The notes under the pieces: model-generated
The model's database searches: none
What the model was told of the DNA's origin: nothing
The model's input: only the letters and a program-made list of their open reading frames with translations
Translations under genes and position numbers: made by a program
In this document: positions 32,333 through 39,390 of the stretch, one piece after another
How the letters are laid out: each line of letters starts with the position of its first letter
How positions within the stretch are numbered: the stretch's first letter is position 1
DNA from: an uncultured Victivallis sp.
GTDB taxonomy: Bacteria; Verrucomicrobiota; Lentisphaeria; Victivallales; Victivallaceae
Assembly: GCA_944389895.1 (NCBI GenBank)
Contig: CALXOA010000002.1
Span: 1 to 39,390 of the forward strand
Direction of reading: 5' to 3'
DNA: 39,390 nucleotides

Positions 32333-32409
32333 TAAAGTATTCCCCTTATAAAAGAACGGGCACAGGCCCTTTCCAAAATCATCAGTCACAATGACTTATC
32401 TGTCCCTTC

Positions 32410-32438
32410 ATTATACACGAATCAGCCCCGCATGACAA
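32410..32438 (-). promoter_or_regulatory. Promoter for glycosyltransferase-flavoprotein operon
   Basis: TTGTCA (32438-32433), 17-base spacer, TATAAT (32415-32410) on the minus strand, about 78 bases upstream of the ATG. Confidence 0.8.
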
Positions 32439-32590
32439 GAGCCGGAGACGATGGCTGGAAAGCAGAAGTGCATCCCAAAACACCTCAATTTTGTACATGT
32501 ATATAAACTATTCACATTTTAAAAGCAGTCAGGAACTATTGTGCACAGAAATAAAACCTCCCTGAAACACAATTCCTGTCAGCCCACCTC

Positions 32591-32619
32591 TTGACTTTAC
32601 AGATAAAATCCCGTAAAAT
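32591..32619 (+). promoter_or_regulatory. Promoter for MBL-fold hydrolase gene
   Basis: TTGACT (32591-32596), 17-base spacer, TAAAAT (32614-32619) on the plus strand. Confidence 0.75.
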
Positions 32620-32660
32620 AATCAATAGATAGAAATACACCAAACCATCTATAACAGTCA

Positions 32661-32676
32661 GAAGGGCCTACCCTTC
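32661..32676 (+). promoter_or_regulatory. Small leader hairpin before MBL gene
   Basis: GAAGGG (32661-32666) pairs with CCCTTC (32671-32676) across a 4-base loop, about 26 bases before the start codon. A role in mRNA stability or translation is possible but not shown. Confidence 0.3.
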
Positions 32677-32702
32677 GCTGTATATTGAGAGGATTGAAGG
32701 AA

Positions 32703-33293
32703 ATGGCAAAAATGTTGTATCAGGGACACGGCAGTGTCCGCTTCGTCATGAATGACGGAACCGTAATTTACCTGGACCCGTTCGCGGGTGAAGGGTATGA
32801 TCTTCCTGCAAACTATATCTTCGTCACCCATCAGCATCACGACCACAATCTGGTCGACCTGATGCCCCATGCCGCCAACTGCCGGATCATCACCGAAAAG
32901 GACTGCATCCGCGGCGGCGAATACCACCTCTTCAACTTTGGCAACTTCCAGGTTCGCGCGGTTGAAGCCTACAACTCCCATCACAAAAAAGATGAATGTG
33001 TCGGCTATGTCCTGCTGCTGGACGGCAAAAAGGTCTACTGCGCCGGTGACACCTCCACCACTTCCAATATGAGCAGAATGGCTGAAAAGAAGCTGGACTA
33101 TGCGCTGCTTCCAATCGACGGCGTCTACAATATGGGGCCGGACGAGGCTGCCAAATGTGCTGAACAGATTCAGGCAAAATATGTTATTCCGGTCCATATG
33201 GCACCGGGCGAACTGTTTGACATGGAAAAAGCCGAACAGCTCAATGTTGAAAACCGTTTGATCTTGCAGCCTGGTCAGGAGATCGAGCTGTAA
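32703..33293 (+). CDS. MBL-fold metal-dependent hydrolase (UlaG-like)
   Basis: A 196-residue single-domain metallo-beta-lactamase-fold protein. The metal-binding motif THQHHDHN gives His43, His45, Asp47, His48. Other ligands come later (the NSHH segment, AGDTSTTS with Asp, and PVHMAPGE with a His). Such stand-alone MBL proteins include UlaG-type lactonases and other hydrolases; the substrate is unknown. The start at 32703 follows AGAGG by ten bases; an ATG at 32712 is also possible. It has its own promoter and a strong terminator, so it is monocistronic. Confidence 0.85.
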   Translation: MAKMLYQGHGSVRFVMNDGTVIYLDPFAGEGYDLPANYIFVTHQHHDHNLVDLMPHAANCRIITEKDCIRGGEYHLFNFGNFQVRAVEAYNSHHKKDECVGYVLLLDGKKVYCAGDTSTTSNMSRMAEKKLDYALLPIDGVYNMGPDEAAKCAEQIQAKYVIPVHMAPGELFDMEKAEQLNVENRLILQPGQEIEL

Positions 33294-33312
33294 ACTTATA
33301 AAAACAAAAATA

Positions 33313-33356
33313 ACCGTCGGTTGGTTCCCGAAAAGGGTGCCAGCCGGCGGTTTTTT
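33313..33356. terminator. Intrinsic terminator between MBL and sbcC genes
   Basis: ACCGTCGGTTGG pairs with CCAGCCGGCGGT (with G-U pairs), with an inner CCC-GAAAA-GGG stem-loop, followed by six T (33351-33356) on the plus strand. On the minus strand the U-tract is A/T-rich but broken, so it serves mainly the MBL gene. Confidence 0.85.
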
Positions 33357-33362
33357 GATGGG

Positions 33363-36300
33363 TCAATTTTTGATAATGCTGCCCGAAGCGGTTTTGCAAA
33401 CAACGATTTTATTTTCAATCCTGGAGGACAATTCGCTGACATGGGAGATAATCCCGACCAGATGGTCACCAGCCGACACATCCGAGAGGATACTGAGCGC
33501 CAGTTCGAGCGATTCCGAGTCAAGCGTTCCGAACCCTTCGTCAACAAACATCGTATCCAGTTTGATTCCGCCGGAAGATCGGGAGATAACATCCGACAGC
33601 CCCAGGGCCAGCGCCAGCGACGCCATAAAGGTCTCGCCGCCCGAAAGGGTCTTGACACTGCGGACTTTGCCGGTATAATGGTCCAGCACATTCAGCGCAA
33701 GCCCTGTCTGAGACGCGCCGGTCTTTTCATCCGTTCGCAGCAGCTTATACTGCCCGGCAGACATCACCCGCAGACGGCGGTTTGCCTCCCGAATGACCTC
33801 TTCAAAATAGGCAGCCTGGACAAAGGCTTCAAACGACAGCCGGCGTTTACCGGTCAGCCCGCCGGAAGCCGTCTGATACAGCCGCAGCATCCGGGCATGT
33901 TCTGCAGCAGTATGCGCAAAGGCGGGGGCCTTTTCTTTCAGCTGTTCAAAAATCCGTGTATTGGTCTCCCTGCGATGGTAAACCACTGATTGCTGATTAC
34001 GCAATTGTTCTCCCTTGCGGGAGGCATTATCCAACGCGGTCGAAAGTTCAGCAAGATCTGCACGCGGCTGTCCTTTGGTCTCTTCGGACAGGGTCTCACA
34101 GGATGCCTGCAAACGGAGAATCAGCTGGTTCCAGTCATCCAGCTCCTTCTGCATCTGTTTTGCCGTTTCAGGCTGCAAACGGGCTGCAATATAGGCCTCC
34201 TTGTCGGCAAACCCGACCGACGCAAGCGCAGTCCGGTAGCGTTCGACAGCCTGGCGGTACTCGGTTTCCGCCTTTTGCCGTTCCTCTTGGCAGGAAGCGT
34301 TGGTCGACTGAAGTGCAGAAAGGGCGGTTGCCGCCGTTTCTCTGCCGCTGCGGGCATTTTGCAGCTCCTGTTCCAGCCGGGTCAATGTCTGCCGGCGGCG
34401 GCTGATCAGCTTTTCCAGCTCCTGCGGCGTCTGGCAAGGAAGCTGGGCGCGGATTTCATTGACACCGGCATTAGCCGCCTGAAGCTGTCCGGTCTTTTCT
34501 TCCAGCAGGCCGCGCTGTTTTTCCAGATTCTCAGAAAGTTCCCGGGCAGCTGTTTCATGCTTTTCAATCTCTCCGCTCAAAGTTGAAAGCCGCTCAACTT
34601 TTGCCTGCAATTGCTGGCAGTTTTTCTCCAACGTCTCGATCTGCCCGTTGATCTCTGCTTCCCGTTCCTTCAAAAATCCCGACAACTGTTCCAGTCCGAC
34701 CGGCTGCCCATAAGCCCCTTCCACCGACACCAGCAGGCTTTTCTCCATCTCCCCGACCCGTGCGGTCAGTTCACCGGATTTCCGGCTGCTGTCGGCACTG
34801 CGCCGTCCGCTCTCCTTTTCAGCAGTTTCCGCCTTTTTCAGTTCTTCCTCGGACGGTGCATCCTGTGGCAGCGGTGCGGGATAAGGATGTTCTGTTGAGC
34901 CGCAGACCGGACAGGGCTGTCCATCGGTCAGGCTGCTGGCAAGAAAGCCCGCCTGATGGGCAAAAAATCGGGTTCTGATATCTGCCAGTTTTTTCTGTGT
35001 CTGTTCCCAGAATTTCAGGTCAGATTTTGCAATCGCCTGAACCTTGTCCCGTTCACGGACGGTTTCACGATAGGTTTTGACAGCAGCAATAATACGGGCA
35101 GTCAGTGCCGCAAGCTGACGTTGTCTGGCAAGAGCATTCTCTTCTTCGGCAAGTTTTGCGGGCATCGGCCGAAGCTGCTGTTCGGTCAGCTTCATGCCGG
35201 AAATTTTGCCCTGCTCCTCATCCAGCCGGCGGATCATCCCATTCACACTCTCCAACAGCTGTTTTCGTTGCTGCTCCAGCTGTTGCTGTTGCCGGATTTG
35301 GGCTTCCAGCCGTTCAAACTGCGGACGGGATTTTTCCAGCAGCTGCACTTCACCGGTCAGACGGGTTTGCTGGGGAAGATTTTTCTCCTGCAAAGCCAGT
35401 GCCTTTTGTGCCTGCTCCATTGTCTTCTCCCCGTCTGCCAACCGGCTGGCGGACAGATCCAGTGCCTGCGCCGCTTCTTTCAGCCGTTTGGCGGCACGAA
35501 CACATCCTTCCGCCTCCGGCCGGACCTTTTCAGCAGCAGCCGCCAGTGTCAGACGACGCGCGGTATCCTCCATCTCGGCTGTACGAAGTTTTTGAAGGGC
35601 AAGCTCCTGTCGGGTCATCTCCAGCTTATCCAGCCGGGCATTCAGCTGTTCACCGGTTTTGACCGCGGCAGCCAGCCCCGCCCGCATCTCTTCATTGGCC
35701 GCCGACGATTCACCCAGCGTCTTTTCCAACGCCTGATCAGCAGCAATCGCTTCTCTGAGCAGCGGAGAAAGCTCCTCCCAGGTATAGGGAGACTGAATAA
35801 GAGACTGCCACTTTTCAGGATCGGGCGCAACCACAGGCGGCAGTTGAATCTGTCCCTGCTGCAGCTGAATCTCCTGAAACAAGGCATCCTTCCGGCCTCG
35901 CAGTTCTGCTTCCATACTGCGCAGAAGGTCGGTAAATCTGGCAAAGTCTTCGGTCGAAAAAAGAGTGGTAAAGATTCGCTGCCGTTCTTTCGACTCGGCC
36001 AGCAGCAGTTTCTGGAAATCCCCCTGGGCAATCATCGCAACCTGAGAAAACTGCTGAGCAGTCAGACCGATAATCTCTTCCAGCTTTTCATTGACACTCT
36101 TGACCGATGTAATCACCTTGCCATCCGGGAGAATTAATTCAGCTGTCGCCGGATGAACCGAGGTCCCGTCGCCGCGTTTTTTCGGGCGATCATAGCGGGG
36201 AGAACGGATGACCGAATACTGCTTTCCGGCATACCGGAAATCCAGCTGTACACTGGTTTCGATGTCCGGCCCCGCATAACCGCTGCGCAGAGAGTCCGGT

Positions 36301-36485
36301 TCCCGGACACTGCCGCTGGTTTCCCCATACAGCGCAAAGGTAATCCCGTCAAAGATCGTCGTCTTCCCGGCGCCAGTGTCACCGGTGATCAAAAACAGTC
36401 CTTTCTCTCCAAACCGTGAAAAGTCCACCGTCACGCTTCCGGCATACGGACCAAAAGCCGTCATTGTCAGTTTAATCGGTCTCAT
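33363..36485 (-). CDS. sbcC: SbcC nuclease-complex ATPase (Rad50-like)
   Basis: A 1040-residue SMC-like protein. The Walker A GDTGAGKT lies at about residues 35-42; long coiled coils flank a zinc hook CPVC (Cys525, Cys528); the ABC signature TLSGGETF and Walker B TMFVDEGFG lie near the C-terminus. With SbcD it forms the SbcCD/Mre11-Rad50-type complex that cuts hairpins and blocked DNA ends. Length and order match the family. It overlaps the sbcD 3' end by 14 bp, so translation is coupled. The rather Gln/Leu-rich coiled coil is typical. Confidence 0.97.
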   Translation of the reverse strand: MRPIKLTMTAFGPYAGSVTVDFSRFGEKGLFLITGDTGAGKTTIFDGITFALYGETSGSVREPDSLRSGYAGPDIETSVQLDFRYAGKQYSVIRSPRYDRPKKRGDGTSVHPATAELILPDGKVITSVKSVNEKLEEIIGLTAQQFSQVAMIAQGDFQKLLLAESKERQRIFTTLFSTEDFARFTDLLRSMEAELRGRKDALFQEIQLQQGQIQLPPVVAPDPEKWQSLIQSPYTWEELSPLLREAIAADQALEKTLGESSAANEEMRAGLAAAVKTGEQLNARLDKLEMTRQELALQKLRTAEMEDTARRLTLAAAAEKVRPEAEGCVRAAKRLKEAAQALDLSASRLADGEKTMEQAQKALALQEKNLPQQTRLTGEVQLLEKSRPQFERLEAQIRQQQQLEQQRKQLLESVNGMIRRLDEEQGKISGMKLTEQQLRPMPAKLAEEENALARQRQLAALTARIIAAVKTYRETVRERDKVQAIAKSDLKFWEQTQKKLADIRTRFFAHQAGFLASSLTDGQPCPVCGSTEHPYPAPLPQDAPSEEELKKAETAEKESGRRSADSSRKSGELTARVGEMEKSLLVSVEGAYGQPVGLEQLSGFLKEREAEINGQIETLEKNCQQLQAKVERLSTLSGEIEKHETAARELSENLEKQRGLLEEKTGQLQAANAGVNEIRAQLPCQTPQELEKLISRRRQTLTRLEQELQNARSGRETAATALSALQSTNASCQEERQKAETEYRQAVERYRTALASVGFADKEAYIAARLQPETAKQMQKELDDWNQLILRLQASCETLSEETKGQPRADLAELSTALDNASRKGEQLRNQQSVVYHRRETNTRIFEQLKEKAPAFAHTAAEHARMLRLYQTASGGLTGKRRLSFEAFVQAAYFEEVIREANRRLRVMSAGQYKLLRTDEKTGASQTGLALNVLDHYTGKVRSVKTLSGGETFMASLALALGLSDVISRSSGGIKLDTMFVDEGFGTLDSESLELALSILSDVSAGDHLVGIISHVSELSSRIENKIVVCKTASGSIIKN

Positions 36486-37683
36486 CTTCCGAACCTCCTT
36501 CCCCGCCTGTCTGCTCCTCAGTTGTTTCGGAACGATCAGAAATATTTCCCCAAATCTTTTCCATCAGTCGCAGCACCAGTTTACCGTCTTCCTCTGACAG
36601 CGGTTCCCCCTGCATCTGGCTGTAAAATTCTGCAAACAGCTGGGGCGGAGTTCTGCGTTCCACCTCTTCGCTGGCTGAAACTGTTACCTGCTCTTCTTCC
36701 ATTGATGAGGCAAAAGCCAGCCGCATGATATTCGGATAAACCTGCCGCAGCCGATACAACGGATCCGCCACCGGCTCGGTATCGGTCAGCGTCACATGCA
36801 GATAGTCTTCCCTGTTGGAGGCTGACACAACTTCATCACTGAGCAGCTTTTCCAGCGGTCCACGGATTCTCCGCAGGTCACGTACAGGCTCCAATGGAAT
36901 CAATTCAATCGTTGGTTCTTCCATCCCATTTAATGTGACCAGTACGACCGATTTATCATACTCAGCTTCTGAAAAAGAATACTTGAGCGGCGAACCAGCA
37001 TACCGCACGCTGTCTCTTGTCAGCCGCTGGGGGCGGTGGATATGTCCAAGTGCCACATATTGAAAAGCAATAAAGTTTGAAACATCAACATTGTCTGTCC
37101 CGCCCAGTGAAATAATCTCTGATTCACTCCGTTCCGGCGATACGCCGCCAGCTGTGACAAACTGATGCGCGACCAGAACACTGGGAACGTCTTTGGAAAG
37201 GGTAAGATTTTCCATTATGCACCGCATCGCGTCATCATAACTCTTGATCTCCTCATCCGGGAAAAAGGGGCGGACATTGCCTGGACGGATAAACGGAAGC
37301 AAATAAAAATCTGCCTGATCTCCTGGTTTCCCTAAAGTCACCTTTTTCGGTGCACCATTAAACTGGCCGACCAGATAAACGCCCTTTTCCTCGAAAAGAC
37401 CGCTGCCAAAATCCAGCCGTTCAGGGGAATCATGGTTACCGCTGATCATCAGCAGAGGGATCTGCATTTCGGTCAGCGACGTGATAAACCAGTCCAGAAC
37501 CGTGACCGCTTCTGCCGGCGGAACCGGCTTATCGTACAAATCTCCTGCGACAATCACTGCATCCGGCTGCCGTTCTGCCGCAATATCCAGAATCTGACGG
37601 AGGATATACCTCTGGTCATCAAGAAGAGAATACTCAGCAAGCTGTTTTCCCAAATGCAGATCGGAAATATGTAAAAACTTCAT
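36472..37683 (-). CDS. sbcD: SbcD exonuclease subunit (Mre11-like)
   Basis: A 403-residue calcineurin-like phosphoesterase. Metal-binding motifs appear in order: HISDLHLGKQL (Asp8, His10), VAGDLYDK, ISGNHDSPERLDFGSGLF and LGHIHRPQ. It is the nuclease partner of SbcC, acting on double-strand ends and hairpins with Mn2+. It is the first gene of sbcDC, with a promoter at 37798-37826. The C-terminal tail (EEQTGGEGGSEDETD) is acidic. Confidence 0.97.
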   Translation of the reverse strand: MKFLHISDLHLGKQLAEYSLLDDQRYILRQILDIAAERQPDAVIVAGDLYDKPVPPAEAVTVLDWFITSLTEMQIPLLMISGNHDSPERLDFGSGLFEEKGVYLVGQFNGAPKKVTLGKPGDQADFYLLPFIRPGNVRPFFPDEEIKSYDDAMRCIMENLTLSKDVPSVLVAHQFVTAGGVSPERSESEIISLGGTDNVDVSNFIAFQYVALGHIHRPQRLTRDSVRYAGSPLKYSFSEAEYDKSVVLVTLNGMEEPTIELIPLEPVRDLRRIRGPLEKLLSDEVVSASNREDYLHVTLTDTEPVADPLYRLRQVYPNIMRLAFASSMEEEQVTVSASEEVERRTPPQLFAEFYSQMQGEPLSEEDGKLVLRLMEKIWGNISDRSETTEEQTGGEGGSEDETD

Positions 37684-37797
37684 ATAAACACCCTTTCCGC
37701 CAGTGAAATAAAATCATAAATCTATCCGATCGAATACCCCGAGCCCACACCGGCTGTTTTTCGGGAAATTCCGACTGAAAACCTGTTTGATTATCTT

Positions 37798-37826
37798 ATT
37801 ATAACACGCCGCACCCGGTGGCGCAA
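37798..37826 (-). promoter_or_regulatory. Promoter for sbcD-sbcC
   Basis: TTGCGC (37826-37821), 17-base spacer, TATAAT (37803-37798) on the minus strand; good -10, weaker -35. Confidence 0.65.
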
Positions 37827-37854
37827 TCAGTTTTTGGATAAAACATACAATGAC

Positions 37855-37885
37855 AAAACCGGCCGCAGCTTCCGCATACGGCCGG
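37855..37885 (-). terminator. Intrinsic terminator for PdaA-like gene
   Basis: CCGGCCG (37859-37865) pairs with CGGCCGG (37879-37885). On the minus strand the stem is followed by TTTTG, just downstream of the deacetylase stop at 37898. Confidence 0.75.
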
Positions 37886-37897
37886 CCAGCCTGTCAA

Positions 37898-39009
37898 TCA
37901 GACAGGCAGATAAAATTCATAGCCCTGCTGACGGGCAGTGTCGATAAAGTCGCCTAGCATCGCGGCATTGTCCGGTGAAACTGCGTGAAGCAGATAGATC
38001 GCACCGTCATGCAGTGCGCCGGTTGTTTTTTCAAGTGCCGCTTCTGCACCGATTCCGCCGTCCTTGTCCCAATCCTTGTAAGCAAAGCTCCAGAACAGCG
38101 TCTTATACCCCATCAGCTGGACATTTGCCAGCATCTGCTCGGAAAACTCGCCGCATGGGGGACGAAACAGGGTCATGGTATATGAAAACTGTTCCGCCAT
38201 CCTGTCAGCCAGTACTGCCAGTTCTTCCCGCTGTTTTTCAATCGAGATATCAGGGAAAGAAGGGTGGTTTTCACTGTGGTTGCCGACAGCATGCCCTTCC
38301 GCAATCATCCTGCCAACCAGTTCCGGTTCAGCATCGAGATAATCGCCGGTAATAAAAAATACCGCTTTGACATCCTTGCTTTGCAGCGTATCCAGTATGT
38401 CTGCCGTGTAACCGTTTTCGTATCCTTCATCAAACGTCAGATACAGTCGTTTGCAGTCTACCGCCGTATCTCCAATAAAATACGCGTCATATTGCCCGTA
38501 CTTTTCCTGAAACTGAAGGCTGGAAACCGGGCGGTTCTGGTCATCCAGCTGTACCCCTTGTCCCCAGCCCTGCTTGGCTGTATCCAGTTGACTCAGTTCA
38601 ACACCAGTTACACTGACGTTTTTTTTTGCGTTTCAACCGGTTCAAGCGCGGAGACTGAGTCGTCATTGGTAACCGGGTCATTTACGCCGTTATGACTGGA
38701 ATCATCTTCCCACTTGCTTTCCTCATCTTTCCACTCACTGCTGTCCTTATTGTCATTTTTATCATTTCCATCCGTCATATCGCTGACACCGTCCGAGACA
38801 TCTTCACCTAAATCACTCATGCCTTCTCCGACGTCACTGACAACGTCGCCCAGGCCATCCCCGGCATCGCTGACCATATCGCTGACAGGATTGGAGCTGT
38901 TGTCCTTATTGTTATCCTGCGGAATTTTACCGTCTTCACCACATCCTGTAAAGACCATCGCAGCGAGCGTACCCGCGATCAACGCAGACAGTACCTGCTT
39001 TTTCTTCAT
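37898..39009 (-). CDS. PdaA-like peptidoglycan/polysaccharide deacetylase lipoprotein, frameshifted at an A9 tract
   Basis: Two frames join into one gene. The front (from ATG 39009, after AAAGGA) is a lipoprotein signal peptide, MKKKQVLSALIAGTLAAM-VFTGC (lipobox Cys), then an acidic Ser/Asp/Gly-rich linker with a repeated VSD(M/V)-type unit. It runs into a stop at 38608. The rest is in the next frame and contains the deacetylase domain: YLTFDEGYENGYT, IAEGHAVGNHSENHPS, LFRPPCGEFSEQML and AIYLLHAVSPDNAA. These are the PdaA (delta-lactam-biosynthetic de-N-acetylase) signatures, including the EGYENGYT motif. That second frame has a stop just upstream of the A-tract and no good start codon. One extra A in A9 (38619-38627) restores a 370-residue protein. 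The cause is either a sequence error, decay or slippage. Confidence 0.75.
38619..38627 (-). other. A9 homopolymer at the frameshift point
   Basis: Nine A on the coding strand (T9 on the plus strand) mark where the lipoprotein frame and the deacetylase frame meet. Adding one A, or deleting two, joins them. Confidence 0.75.
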
Positions 39010-39089
39010 ATCAGGACCATTCCTTTCCATATTGCTGAATTCAAGTATCCATTTCTGGATACTTTCTGATTATCTGCAATTTGGAAAGG

Positions 39090-39117
39090 ATTATACACTT
39101 AAAAGCAAATAACACAA
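39090..39117 (-). promoter_or_regulatory. Promoter for PdaA-like lipoprotein gene
   Basis: TTGTGT (39117-39112), 16-base spacer, TATAAT (39095-39090) on the minus strand, about 80 bases before the ATG. Confidence 0.65.
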
Positions 39118-39131
39118 AAATTTACACAGAC

Positions 39132-39161
39132 AAAAAGCCCATCTGATTTCTCAGATGGGCT
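39132..39161 (-). terminator. Terminator of the rRNA-tRNA operon
   Basis: AGCCCATCTGA (39136-39146) and its exact reverse complement TCAGATGGGCT (39151-39161) form an 11-bp stem with a 4-base loop. On the minus strand TTTTT follows (39136-39132), just after tRNA-Asn. Confidence 0.92.
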
Positions 39162-39163
39162 GT

Positions 39164-39239
39164 TGGCTGCTCCTGTCAGGCTCGAACTGACGACATCATG
39201 ATTAACAGTCATGCGCTCTACCGACTGAGCTAAGGAGCA
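39164..39239 (-). tRNA. tRNA-Asn (GTT)
   Basis: The acceptor stem TGCTCCT pairs with AGGAGCA; the D arm (GCTCAGTCGGTAGAGC), the anticodon loop CTGTTAATC with anticodon GTT, and the T arm (GTTCGAGCC) fold properly. The discriminator is G, and CCA is encoded (39166-39164). It follows 5S rRNA in the same direction. Confidence 0.96.
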
Positions 39240-39247
39240 ATATGTGT

Positions 39248-39277
39248 GTCAAGGTCTGACTTTAGTCAGACCTTGAC
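39248..39277. repeat. Perfect 14-bp inverted repeat between 5S rRNA and tRNA-Asn
   Basis: GTCAAGGTCTGACT (39248-39261) and AGTCAGACCTTGAC (39264-39277) form a long stem (about 13 bp with a TTTA loop). It lies immediately after the 5S 3' end and before the tRNA. With no U-tract it is more likely an RNA-processing stem than a terminator. Confidence 0.6.
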
Positions 39278-39279
39278 TT

Positions 39280-39390
<111 letters not shown>

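Larger units (their letters stand above)
32333..32702. other. Divergent regulatory spacer, no gene
   Basis: This 370-bp AT-rich spacer carries the promoter of the glycosyltransferase on the minus strand and that of the MBL-fold gene on the plus strand, plus the small hairpin at 32661-32676. I see no coding sequence. Confidence 0.6.

Overview
The window reads as two genomes joined end to end. Bases 1 to about 25,600 are GC-rich and carry the accessory content typical of gut Lentisphaerota (Victivallales-like): many AraC-family regulators, a GH99-like glycoside hydrolase, a secreted acetyl xylan esterase-like protein, a beta-helix polysaccharide-active protein, a URO-D family protein, an ADP-ribosylglycohydrolase and an orphan glycyl radical enzyme. 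Bases from about 25,650 to the end are less GC-rich and look like a Clostridia (Oscillospiraceae-like) chromosome: sbcCD, a TtcA-type PP-loop enzyme, a PdaA-like deacetylase, strong sigma-A promoters, U-tract terminators, and the end of an rRNA operon (5S rRNA and tRNA-Asn). The change in composition falls inside one gene, pflB, at its most conserved segment (about 25,587-25,650). Each side supplies its own pflA. The simplest reading is a chimeric metagenome contig joined at a conserved sequence; a real recombinant is possible.

Left part, in order: the end of an AraC regulator; an ADP-ribosylglycohydrolase; two overlapping AraC regulators (one with a PocR-like sensor domain) divergent from an MFS transporter; an AraC regulator divergent from a glycyl radical enzyme and its activase; recX; a GH99-like protein; an acetyl xylan esterase-like protein; a decayed gene fragment; an IclR regulator with an SDR oxidoreductase and a large DUF6259-like protein in one direction; a beta-helix protein; a URO-D family protein divergent from another AraC regulator; an AT-rich DUF2726 gene; then pflA downstream of the pflB 3' part.

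Right part: pflA then the pflB 5' part, preceded by a well-formed ZTP (pfl motif) riboswitch with promoter and terminator. This would tie formate supply for 10-formyl-THF to purine status. Next come a small DUF4870-like membrane protein, a nucleotidyltransferase/TtcA-type/small-membrane-protein operon, a glycosyltransferase/flavoprotein pair, an MBL-fold hydrolase, sbcD-sbcC, a PdaA-like lipoprotein deacetylase interrupted by a frameshift at an A9 tract, and the rRNA operon end.

Most interesting: the hybrid pflB, the orphan glycyl radical enzyme with a Gly-Cys-Tyr-Glu active site, the ZTP riboswitch on an activase-first pfl operon, and the A9 frameshift. I found no CRISPR array, transposase or phage genes.
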